Of a stretch of DNA of 64,000 nucleotides, positions 8,226 through 16,145 are shown piece after piece. Position numbers and translations under genes: made by a program. How positions within the stretch are numbered: the first letter of the stretch is position 1; the number at the start of each line of letters is the position of its first letter. The notes below the pieces were generated by a model. That model did no database searches. It had not been told where the DNA came from and saw only the letters and a list, made by a program, of their open reading frames with translations. Origin of the DNA: Coriobacteriaceae bacterium (GTDB lineage Bacteria; Actinomycetota; Coriobacteriia; Coriobacteriales; Coriobacteriaceae); the NCBI GenBank assembly GCA_902362275.1, contig CABIWB010000013.1, forward strand, positions 1-64,000, in the 5' to 3' direction.

Positions 8226-8229
<4 letters not shown>
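7459..8229 (-). CDS. ABC-2 permease, lantibiotic-immunity MutE/LanE type
   Basis: 256 residues from ATG 8229, overlapping the ATPase stop codon as ATGA when the ATPase frame is corrected. Six hydrophobic segments are apparent, for example IFSAWNYWYALFLPVALSLV and LTLAGLAVSALAFAALTAAG. N-F/Y-W-Y and F-S-A-W near the second segment and the C-terminal position of the last helix fit MutE/EpiE permeases. It pairs with the permease encoded directly downstream. Because of the G7 run in the ATPase gene, the present sequence reads the ATPase straight into this frame, making one 498-codon frame. Confidence 0.7.
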
Positions 8230-8955
<726 letters not shown>

Positions 8956-9121
8956 GGGTTTATCCTTTCTCTTCCGGGCGCGCGGGCCGAGCCACCGTGC
9001 CAGCGCGCCTTACCTTTCGGGTTCACCATCCATGATGGGGCGCGTTTCTAACGAAGCCGTAACGGCCGTTGGGCTCTTTTGGCGCCAGCCCTTCTCGACC
9101 CGTACGCCACTCATAGTATGT

Positions 9122-9133
9122 TTATCGTGATAA
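9122..9133. promoter_or_regulatory. Small palindrome before the truncated TetR gene
   Basis: TTATCGTGATAA (5-bp arms, 2-bp centre) lies 17 bp before the GTG start of the TetR fragment, in the gap shared with the divergent ABC operon. It could be that regulator's operator. Confidence 0.35.
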
Positions 9134-9150
9134 TAAGGACGGAGGTGCCC

Positions 9151-9252
9151 GTGGCACGCAATAAGCACCCGGAGGAGACGGTCGAGAAGATTCTCGACGT
9201 TGCCGAGCGGCTCCTCGTGGCGCGCGGCTACGAGCACACCACGATGATCTGA
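9151..9252 (+). pseudogene. TetR-family regulator, N-terminal fragment
   Basis: GTG 9151 follows GGAGGTG. The 33 codons read VARNKHPEETVEKILDVAER then LLVARGYEHTTM, the first helix and turn of a TetR DNA-binding domain. Then TGA arrives and the DNA changes to an HsdS-type sequence in another frame at about 9250. The recognition helix is missing, so it cannot be functional. Divergent from the LanFEG-like operon, it was probably once a regulator there. It marks the right edge of the GC-rich island. Confidence 0.75.
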
Positions 9253-9535
9253 AGAGCAATACGCTAAATCGAAAAAGGTAATCGAAGTCGCGCCTGTGGA
9301 CTTAGCGAGAGTCGAGATTTCCGTCCCATCCCTCGAAACACGGCAGAAGGTCGTCGATATCCTCGACCGCTTCGACTCCCTCACGGCATCGCTGATCGAC
9401 GGCCTCCCCGCCGAGATCGAGGCGCGGAATCAACAATACGAGTACTGCCGCGACCGCCTGCTCGACTTCCCGCGCAAGGCAGGCGCCACGCGCAGCATGT
9501 ACTGTATCTTGGACATCGGCTCGATGTCGACGTAG
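9251..9535 (+). pseudogene. Type I restriction specificity subunit (HsdS), C-terminal fragment
   Basis: The frame beginning EEQYAKSKKVIEVAPVDLA continues RVEISVPSLETRQKVVDIL, then LDRFDSLTASLIDGLP and RDRLLDFPRKA. This is the second half of a target-recognition domain followed by the C-terminal coiled-coil dimerisation arm of HsdS. The family sequence ends at about 9480; the codons to 9535 are foreign. No hsdM, hsdR or other hsdS piece is nearby, so this is debris. Confidence 0.75.
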
Positions 9536-9552
9536 ACGTTGAGCGTGACCAT
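9483..9552 (-). pseudogene. 5' fragment of an unrecognised gene abutting the HsdS fragment
   Basis: On the minus strand ATG 9552, preceded by GAGGGAAA, opens a frame reading MVTLNVYVDIEPMSKIQY, then MLRVAPA, before entering DNA antisense to HsdS. The good ribosome site and natural composition suggest the start of a real gene cut by the same rearrangement. The family is not recognised. Confidence 0.3.
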
Positions 9553-9740
9553 GGCGTTTCCCTCTATGCCGAGAGGCTGTATAAGCTGCCGTGGCGGGCG
9601 ACGATTCGTGTCCTCCCAAAATAATGCGTAAGATCGAGCGGAGGCTGAGCCTGCCGAATCGGAGCAATAGCACCCGAAAAAGCTCTGGAAAACTCACCGA
9701 TTTCGCGTGCGCTGATGGCGCGAAGGCGGATGTTGGGAAG

Positions 9741-9815
9741 ATGATACGGCGGATTTGTCGCGTCGAGTTGGCTGTCTGCAATCTGAATCGTTCGGCGGTT
9801 TGTTTTGTTATGGCC
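9741..9815 (+). pseudogene. Decayed N-terminal copy of a VOC-family gene
   Basis: ATG 9741 and about 22 codons (IRRICRVELAVCNLNRSAVC) align with the start of the intact VOC gene at 11346 (IGQVYHVGLTVSDLDRSVAF). The DNA shares stretches such as CGTTCGG at matching positions. After that, similarity ends. The piece appears to be a degenerate partial duplication of the gene 1.6 kb away. Confidence 0.45.
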
Positions 9816-10169
9816 GATGCCGTACGAAACGTACCGAAATGTGTGCGCATAGGTGCGGCCCGTCTCTATACCTTGGCTTTCGGTTGCCAACTGATTTGCG
9901 ATCAGCCCGAAATAAGGCGACGATCGGGATCCTCTAACTCGGATTTCCCGCTCGGTTCCTAAGGCGCTTAGAGTTGGCTCATAAGGGCGAAAACAAAGCC
10001 ACCCGCGATGATTCTTTCAGTCATCGCTCTTGTGCATCCCTCATGACCTGCGGAAATGCAAGACGTTAAAGCCACTGGCTACGATTCACTTTGCCAAACG
10101 GGTGTCGAAGATGATAGTCGGCTGTTTTGGCGTTCATATCGGACGTTTCAGGGCCTCAAAACCAACCCG

Positions 10170-10189
10170 TTTTTGTCCCGGGACAAAAA
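10170..10189. repeat. Perfect 20-bp palindrome
   Basis: TTTTTGTCCCGGGACAAAAA is exactly self-complementary without a loop. A half-site-like GTTTTTGTCCCC recurs at about 10632. No gene starts nearby, so it may be a leftover protein-binding site. Confidence 0.6.
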
Positions 10190-10478
10190 TGAAACTGCGG
10201 GCTTGCGGTTTCGAAATAGTTCACGGATTTGCCCCAGGATTTGTCTCAAACGCCTACGCGAAGACACACTGCAGGATTCGGCAGCATGCCGGCCAAGACC
10301 GACGACCCAACTGGAGTTAACTGGAATGGCGCCGCAACAAACGAGCGTGAAAGAGTGGGAGTAGGCTGACAGGGTTCTGAACTGCATTTTTGAGTGCCGC
10401 AGTGTGCTGCTGAGTTTCGTTTCGTACGAGAGTCACGGCAAAGCCACCAGCGACGGCGGTGAGTAAATACGATGATCT

Positions 10479-10513
10479 AGCCTCTGTTCCCGCGTCGGAA
10501 CGGAGGCTTTTTC
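10479..10513 (+). terminator. Orphan rho-independent terminator
   Basis: AGCCTCTGTTCC and GGAACGGAGGCT form a stem (one mismatch) around a CGCGTC loop, followed by T5. Its design closely resembles the terminator behind the GMP synthase gene (29884-29917). No intact gene now precedes it. Confidence 0.7.
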
Positions 10514-10691
10514 TTTGGCTATTTACTCCCTTTCACCTGCGATTTCGCGATTAACTCCCCCGTGTCTCAAGACGGCAAGGCACGGGGCGGTATTCGGAGG
10601 AATGGGAGTAAGGATTTATCCCAAGTGAGTAGACGCGCGGTTTTTGTCCCCGAGTGCGAAAGGGGGCCGTTTCGGGGCCCATGAAACTCAA

Positions 10692-10845
10692 ATCGGGTTG
10701 CAGCGATTAGAGCCGCTGCTCACCACTTGCAGTAATTCCGCGAAACGGTCAATGGCGGCGAGCGCGTCCTCCTTGTCGATTTCCTTGGACTCTTAGTTCT
10801 TTTCGAGCGTTATGCCGTAGCGCCCCTCGCTTCAAATCCGTTTCC
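10692..10845 (-). pseudogene. Remnant of an unrecognised protein-coding gene
   Basis: The minus-strand frame reads SEGRYGITLEKN, an in-frame TAA, then ESKEIDKEDALAAIDRFAEL and LQVVSSGSNRC before its stop. The amphipathic tail looks like real protein, but the internal stop and lack of a start mark it as a remnant. Confidence 0.3.
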
Positions 10846-11008
10846 TATGGCGACAGCCGTAGCAATCCGCTTTGTCAGAATTGAAGTCGTGGCGTTGACG
10901 CGTCTGAGATGAATGCCATCTTGAATGCAAGCAAGGGGCGCGCCATTCCTCGTTCCGCCAGACCTGGTTGTATCGCTTCTAGGCTTTCACCGGGGCCGCG
11001 CCCTTCTT

Positions 11009-11281
11009 TCAGTCCCTGAAGGGCGCGTAGAATACGATGAGATCGTCGTGCAGGTCCGCATACCACCAGCTGCGGAACCTTCCGTTCTCATGGCTGAATA
11101 TTTGTTCTTCCATCATACGGCAAGTGAACAGCGGCCCTCTGTCCGGCTCTCCGCTCGATTCGTGCTTGCGGCCAACGAGCCAATCCAGCATGTCAGCCCA
11201 AGTGCGCTATGCTGCGGGCATCGATTCCGGCATGGCCGCAACCAGCTGGTAGGGTGCAGCCTCCATCAAAGTAACGCCGAC
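11009..11281 (-). pseudogene. Possible remnant of an unknown protein
   Basis: A minus-strand frame gives MEAAPYQLVAAMPESMPAA, a TAG stop, then RTWADMLDWLVGRKHESSGE and, further on, SWWYADLHDDLIVFYAPFRD before its stop. The Trp/Tyr/Asp-rich tail is unlike random sequence in this GC range. No start site or family is recognised, so confidence is low. Confidence 0.25.
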
Positions 11282-11345
11282 GAGGTTTGACCGTTCATTC
11301 TGCCCCTTGATAGAATCGGGCAAAAAATCCAGGCAGGAGGAAGAA

Positions 11346-11804
11346 ATGATTGGGCAGGTTTATCACGTCGGGTTGACTGTCAGCGACTTGGATCGTTCGG
11401 TAGCTTTTTACCGCGACATCTTGGGGCTTCGCTACGAGGGCGAGCTGTTGATGGAAGGCGGAGAGACCGAGGCGATGTTCCAACGGGGAAACTGCAGGGC
11501 TCGTGTCGCGTACCTGAACGGGTCGGACCAGCTGAATATGCCGCCCGTGGAGCTGATCCAGTTCGTCGGCGACGAGGTTGCCCACAAAGCAGCCGACCTC
11601 TTCACCACCTCCATCTCGGAGCTTTGCTTTTACGCCGACGACGCCGACGCGGTGTATCAAAAGCTGATGGAGCAGGGCGTGGAGTGCCTCTCCTCGCCAC
11701 AGGAGTTCGATTTTCGCCACGATGGCTTTGGCCGCAGCCGTGCTTTCTATTTCCGCGATCCTGATGGGATCATCCTAGAGATCATGCAGCCACTGGACGA
11801 TTAA
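11346..11804 (+). CDS. VOC-superfamily (glyoxalase-like) protein
   Basis: 152 residues from ATG 11346, preceded by AGGAGGAAG. Two beta-alpha-beta-beta-beta halves are visible: YHVGLTVSDLDRSVAFYRDI near the start, and SELCFYADDADAVYQKL near residue 96 ending in FYFRDPDGIILEIMQ. The Glu in IILEIMQ and the His in YHVGL are at usual metal-ligand positions. Family members include lyases, dioxygenases and fosfomycin/bleomycin resistance proteins; the substrate cannot be told. A terminator follows directly, so it is monocistronic. A decayed copy of its start lies at 9741. Confidence 0.85.
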   Translation: MIGQVYHVGLTVSDLDRSVAFYRDILGLRYEGELLMEGGETEAMFQRGNCRARVAYLNGSDQLNMPPVELIQFVGDEVAHKAADLFTTSISELCFYADDADAVYQKLMEQGVECLSSPQEFDFRHDGFGRSRAFYFRDPDGIILEIMQPLDD

Positions 11805-11815
11805 TAGGCGAACTG

Positions 11816-11854
11816 CCTCCCATTTCTCGGTGCCTGGGAAATGGGAGGTTTTCT
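11816..11854 (+). terminator. Terminator after the VOC gene
   Basis: CCTCCCATTTC pairs with GAAATGGGAGG around an 11-base loop, followed by TTTTC, 12 bp after the stop codon. Confidence 0.8.
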
Positions 11855-12544
11855 CATGCTCATCGATCTCAGGGTGAAGCACGATGTCGGGGCGTGGGGA
11901 CATCCCGTCGTTCCATTCGATTCCGGCATGGGCTGCTGGGTTGTCTCGTGCGCCAACAGCCTCCGAATTCTCATCGCTCGCACGAGGCATGAGCCCTATA
12001 CCCGGGAGGGCGTTCTCGTGCTGGACCTCGCGAGGTGGCTGCTCGGCGAGCAGGTGTTCTGAGCGTCATGCGGGGATATCGCGCGATAGGGCACGCGGGG
12101 CCGTTCGCGCCCGCACGGGAAACGCCGTCGCCGTATGGGCGGCCAGTCGCATCCGATAGGCCTTTTGTTAAACAGGCCTATCGGATGCGCACGAAGCGAT
12201 CGCGTCAACAACGAAGCTCCAACCTGCTCGCCAACTCGGGAGTGCGGGTTAAGAAACCAACTTTTGCAAAATCGAAAAATAAGTGTCTTAACTGACGATT
12301 ATGGGGGCATAAGCTAGCGGATTGGGAAGATATGCCCTCATACCGGGACATATCCACGTCACGAGCAAACCGTCCTGCGCAGGTCGTTGACACCGGGCTC
12401 GGCGCTTGCAAAAATTGAATCTGATAACGCCCGCACGGTATGTATTTTACCTTCCGCGGGTGTCTTGCCCTTCTGCCTCCATTTGCCCGCATGCCTGCGG
12501 CTTGGCGTTGGGTGCCATCGAAATGCGCCCAGTTAGGAGCTCAT
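11855..12544. other. Intergenic stretch with a long inverted repeat
   Basis: About 690 bp lie between the VOC terminator and the next gene. Short open frames exist on both strands but none has a ribosome site and convincing composition. The one clear structure is the 15-bp-arm inverted repeat at 12149-12188. Confidence 0.45.
12149..12188. repeat. Perfect inverted repeat, 15-bp arms
   Basis: GCATCCGATAGGCCT and AGGCCTATCGGATGC are exactly complementary across a 10-base AT-rich loop. There is no T-tract, so it is not a standard terminator. It could be a recombination or regulatory site. Confidence 0.65.
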
Positions 12545-13492
12545 ATGTCCTCGCAAGCACCGGGTGTCGAATTCAGCCGCGTGATCAGCTTTCTCAAGCG
12601 CCGTTACCCCGGCTTCGCGGAGACGGCGTACCGGGAGTTCATCGCTCGCGTCGAGCCTGATTTTGATGAGCTGTCATATGAGCATGTCGAGCGTCTCCAT
12701 GAGCTGGCGTTGGAGTGGGCCATTTTCGACAAGCCCTTGGAGGGCGGGCTCTCGGGCATCGAGCTGTACTGCGAGGAGAATCCCGATCGGCGCGGAAACG
12801 GCTACTTGAGCCAGCTTCGCGAGGAAGTGAATAATCAATTCAGCAGTATGTTTTCCGTCGAGCATGTCGATATTGCCGCACATCGTCTCGAGTTGCTGGA
12901 TGTTTGCACGAGCGAGATGTTTTGGGTGCGTGACTACTCGCTTTCTGAAGGGCTTTTCCGCGAGGGCGAGCAGGGGCCATGCGGGGTCATCGTGGCACGC
13001 CTTACAAAGTCGGGCGGCGCATGGTTCTTTCCGGGTAACGTGGTCGCCTTCTATCCGGTTGTTATGGCGGACCATATGAAAGAGGTTCTTAGGGAAGAAG
13101 GCGGCGAGCGCCCCTCGTTCCTGGAGCTGGCGCGCCAGACGTACGGGCCCCGTGGGGGCGTGGTGAGTGGATCGCTCGAGGCGCAGTTCCCCGACGTGGA
13201 CTTCGAAGATCCAGAGCAGCTTGCCGATTTCCGCGTCCAGCTGGCGGATCGGTACCGCGAGCTCGCGGACCGTTTCGCCCTCAAGGCGACATGGGAGAGC
13301 GTCGTGTTTGACATTGCCCATGAGGATGGGAAGATCATGTCCACCGAGCTGATGAAGCGCTCCCTCGGGGATTTGGGGGAGACGCGCATGAGTACGGTGG
13401 AAGACCTCGACGAGATCCTGGGCGTCTGGATGGCCGCATGGAACGTCATGCCGCATAACGCGTTGGGCGGCCGCGCGCCGGCGGAGTCGTGA
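12545..13492 (+). CDS. Conserved-looking protein of unknown function, 316 aa
   Basis: ATG 12545 follows TAGGAG at eight bases; the frame is open further upstream but without a better site. The protein is soluble and acidic with no signal peptide or membrane helix. It begins EFSRVISFLKRRYPGFAETA and contains an ordered alpha/beta middle (RDYSLSEGLFREGEQGPCGV, then WFFPGNVVAFYPV). A Ser/Asp-rich C-terminal half mentions KIMSTELMKRSLGDLGE. No catalytic motif is recognised. Composition is natural and codon use matches the chromosome, so it is a real gene. It stands alone, facing the ATPase gene on the other strand. Confidence 0.7.
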   Translation: MSSQAPGVEFSRVISFLKRRYPGFAETAYREFIARVEPDFDELSYEHVERLHELALEWAIFDKPLEGGLSGIELYCEENPDRRGNGYLSQLREEVNNQFSSMFSVEHVDIAAHRLELLDVCTSEMFWVRDYSLSEGLFREGEQGPCGVIVARLTKSGGAWFFPGNVVAFYPVVMADHMKEVLREEGGERPSFLELARQTYGPRGGVVSGSLEAQFPDVDFEDPEQLADFRVQLADRYRELADRFALKATWESVVFDIAHEDGKIMSTELMKRSLGDLGETRMSTVEDLDEILGVWMAAWNVMPHNALGGRAPAES

Positions 13493-13876
13493 CGTCTCTG
13501 CGGCCATGCGGAGTTCGGTGGGTGCCTTGCGCTTGTCGGGAGTGCGGGTGGGGCCATAATGCAGCGCACCTTTGGCAAGCCCTCCGTCTGAGATGCCTGG
13601 CCACCAGGTTTTCGTGCGGATGGGGCAGTACGAGTGGACGAGCAAGAGCGCATCCTCAGCTTGAGGCAGATGGCGTAGGTAGGCGAAGCCGTCGTGCCAA
13701 AGAATCTGAGAGAGCAGCTCGCAAGGGGAACCGTCGCTGCTCATGATGCGTTCGAAGACTAGGTCTTGCCCGCAGGAGAGATGGCAGGTCTTGCCGTCAA
13801 TCCTGTCTGACATGGAAAGGGAGAACCCCGTGAAGGCCACCCCCTTGCATCAAGGGCTGCCCATCGGGAGGCGTCC
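13493..13876. other. Intergenic region between convergent genes
   Basis: 384 bp lie between two convergent genes. A minus-strand frame starting near 13813 (MSDRIDGKTCHLSCGQDLVF) has fairly natural composition for about 100 codons but then runs antisense through the 12545 gene. I treat it as a remnant or chance frame. No terminator with a T-tract is obvious. Confidence 0.35.
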
Positions 13877-15262
13877 TTAGCGATACAGCTCCTCGATGCT
13901 GAACAACCGAAGCTGGCCGCTCGCCTCGATATTCCCGTCAAAGCCGGAACGCGAAAAGAACGCGTAGGCGTAGCAGTCGAGCCCCGTTGAACGGACCTGC
14001 TCGATCACCTCGTCGATCATCTCCTGCGTGACGGGCGTACCTCGGAACTTCGCTTCATAGAACACGTAGCCATGCGGGTCGTGCGTCACCACGTCGAATT
14101 CGCCGTTCGCCTTGTTGGCGGGGTCGTCATACCAATAGCGGCCAATATCGTCGAACAATTCGGGCAGCTCCCCCGCGCGGTTCTTGCGGATGAGGAACTG
14201 CCGGCATACCTCCTCAAATGCATACGGCACGTAGTTCGTCTCAAAATCCTGAGAGATGTACCGGTCGTAAAAGACCTGTGGGTCGAGGAAGGTGCGCTGC
14301 GAGGCGTATCGAAAGACATAGCGGTAGTAGAACAGCGACAGCCCGTCGATGATCCGGTAGCTCGATTTCTTCTTGTTGAGCGGATCGTTGATGGGGGCTT
14401 GTTTTTGCACGAGTTCCATGCGGATGAGCCGGTCGAGGACATCGACCATGGTGGGCCCGCTGGATACGTGCGACTGGGAGAGGATATCCCGATACTTAGA
14501 GTATCCGTCGGCAAGCGCCCCGAAGACCTCGTTGGCGTTCACGATTTTCGAGATCTCCGAGTTGAGATACATCGAGACCTCGTTTTCCAGACGCGCCCCC
14601 GGTTCTGATATGAGCTCGATAATGTTCTCCCGTACAGAGAGCTTCGGGTTGATAAGGCGTGTGTAGTACGGGATGCCGCCGAACACGCTGTATAGACGCA
14701 CTCTGTCTTCGGCGGAAAAATCGGGGTAGAAACGCGCCGCGTCGTAATAATCCATCGGCTTGAGGTCGATGGTGAGGTTGATTCGCCCATACAGAGGATT
14801 CTCGCGCTCAAGTAGCGATTTCATGACCTCGACGAACGATCCGCAGAGAATGAGCGTGAGGTGGGATGAATCGCGATGACGGTCCAGCAACGACTGCAGG
14901 ATGCTGTCGAGCCCTTTGACCGTTTTGCGCAGGTACGGGTATTCATCGAGGACAAGCGTAAGGGGTTCCTGGACGGACAGAGTAAAGAGGTGGTTGAGAA
15001 GCGCCTCGAGATTGCCGAAGCCCAAGGGTGGGAGGTCGAAGACCTCGGATACGAGGGCGGAGAGGCTCTCGAGGTTGTTCTGCTCGGAGGTCTCCTTGCA
15101 TTCGTAATAAATGCTGCGGCAGTTGGTTGTCGACAGCGACTGCTTGATGAGCTCGCTTTTGCCCACGCGTCGGCGCCCGTACACGAGTATGGCGCTCTGG
15201 CCGTCCGATTTGATTTCACGCTCAATGCGGGCGAGCTCACGCTCGCGACCAAAGAAATCCAT
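13877..15262 (-). CDS. AAA-type ATPase with C-terminal DUF234-like nuclease-fold domain
   Basis: 461 residues from ATG 15262 (AAAGGA seven bases upstream). It starts MDFFGRERELARIE, typical of the archaeal-type ATPase family. Walker A is VYGRRRVGKSELI (about 30-42), Walker B with the catalytic acid is LTLVLDEYPYL (about 115), and sensor 1 is LILCGS. A winged-helix region follows. The C-terminal 100 residues carry FDVVTHD then YVFYEAKFRG, a D-x(n)-E-x-K pattern of PD-(D/E)XK folds. Such proteins are common, variable accessory genes, possibly linked to mobile DNA or toxin-like activity; the function is unproven. A palindrome sits at its promoter. Confidence 0.85.
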   Translation of the reverse strand: MDFFGRERELARIEREIKSDGQSAILVYGRRRVGKSELIKQSLSTTNCRSIYYECKETSEQNNLESLSALVSEVFDLPPLGFGNLEALLNHLFTLSVQEPLTLVLDEYPYLRKTVKGLDSILQSLLDRHRDSSHLTLILCGSFVEVMKSLLERENPLYGRINLTIDLKPMDYYDAARFYPDFSAEDRVRLYSVFGGIPYYTRLINPKLSVRENIIELISEPGARLENEVSMYLNSEISKIVNANEVFGALADGYSKYRDILSQSHVSSGPTMVDVLDRLIRMELVQKQAPINDPLNKKKSSYRIIDGLSLFYYRYVFRYASQRTFLDPQVFYDRYISQDFETNYVPYAFEEVCRQFLIRKNRAGELPELFDDIGRYWYDDPANKANGEFDVVTHDPHGYVFYEAKFRGTPVTQEMIDEVIEQVRSTGLDCYAYAFFSRSGFDGNIEASGQLRLFSIEELYR

Positions 15263-15277
15263 ACTCGGTCCTTTCCG

Positions 15278-15295
15278 ACTCGGTTTCAACCGAGT
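15278..15295. promoter_or_regulatory. Palindromic operator before the ATPase gene
   Basis: ACTCGGTTTCAACCGAGT has perfect 8-bp arms around TC, 15 bp upstream of the ATPase start and overlapping where its promoter should end. Another ACTCGG lies just inside it. The same core appears in the hairpin at 20551-20585. Autoregulation by the ATPase's winged-helix region is possible. Confidence 0.55.
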
Positions 15296-15436
15296 AAAAG
15301 TTTAATGATATAGGGCGGCTATTTCAATAATCGGCCAGTCGGGGGGCTCCGCCCTCTCGATTTCGCTGCCCCATGCCCTGCTGTGCCGCCGCTCCTGCGC
15401 GATGATGCGGTTCGCTCGCTCGCCCTCGTCGTCCTA

Positions 15437-15598
15437 TCAGGGGTTATGGGGCCTCGTGTAAGTGAGTTGGGCTTCGCGTAGCAGCAGATTGCGTAGCTGC
15501 GCAAGTTCGCCTCGAGTGGGCTCGATGCGTCTGTTGGGAGGTTTGTCGGTCGTGATTCCCCAATCGCCTCTGCCGAGAAGCTCGGCGCCTAATCGAGC
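15437..15598 (-). pseudogene. C-terminal remnant of an unrecognised protein
   Basis: The minus-strand frame reads ARLGAELLGRGDWGITTDKP then PNRRIEPTRGELAQLRNLLL and ends at TGA 15437-15439. Composition is protein-like and lacks the Arg/Pro runs of shadow frames. It has no start and stops abruptly at about 15600, where the DUF4143 fragment begins on the other strand. Confidence 0.35.
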
Positions 15599-16066
15599 GC
15601 ACCTGGTTCAAAGACCGTCTCCTCATATGTGACGGCATTCGAAGAGGCATTCCTGTTCTACCGCGTCGCACGCTACGACCTGCACGGCAAGGCGCTTCTC
15701 AAGACGAACCCCAAAGAGTACATCGTCGACACCGGTTTCAGGACCTGGATGGCAGGATACAGAGTCACGGATATTGGTCGCCTGTTCGAGAATGCCGTAT
15801 ATTTCCAGCTACTCTACGAAGGATGGAGTGTGCATGTGGGCAAGCTCCACGGCAGGGAGGTCGACTTTGTCGCAACGAAAGATGGGCGCGTGCTCTACGT
15901 GCAGGCGACAGACGAGATGTTCGCCAGTGAGACCAGGGAACGCGAGATTGCTCCTCTGAAGGCGATACGGGACAATCATGAGAAGATTGTGGTCGTGAGG
16001 CAGGGTTCCTATGATACTGACATTGACGGCATTCGCATCGTGAGTGCGAGGGACTTTTTCCTTTAG
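15593..16066 (+). pseudogene. DUF4143/AAA_14-type ATP-binding protein, C-terminal fragment
   Basis: About 157 codons read TVSSYVTAFEEAFLFYRVAR, then the conserved YIVDTGFRTW, IGRLFENAVYFQLLYEGW and the nuclease-fold end GREVDFVATKDGRVLYVQAT. These match the C-terminal DUF4143 domain of large bacterial AAA ATPases, which have about 400 residues. The whole N-terminal ATPase domain is absent; an in-frame TAA precedes the homologous part. A GTG at 15629 could start a truncated protein, but no ribosome site is present. Confidence 0.75.
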
Positions 16067-16145
16067 AGGGAGGAAAGCGGCTAAAACGGTATGGCCGCAG
16101 CTCCCGCGGAGGGATGCGCGGGAGCTGCGGCTGGAGGTGCCACCC

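Larger units (their letters stand above)
9816..11345. other. Long stretch without an intact gene
   Basis: About 1.5 kb holds no frame with both a ribosome site and protein-like composition. It contains a perfect 20-bp palindrome (10170-10189), a terminator (10479-10513) whose gene is gone, and two protein-like but stop-interrupted minus-strand stretches (about 10690-10845 and 11009-11280). It reads as eroded accessory DNA. Confidence 0.5.

Noticed and set aside
12674-13840. A 388-codon minus-strand frame opposite the unknown gene at 12545
   Set aside because: Most of it is a mirror of the plus-strand gene, whose composition, start and ribosome site are better. Only its first 100 codons beyond the gene look natural and they lack a start site.
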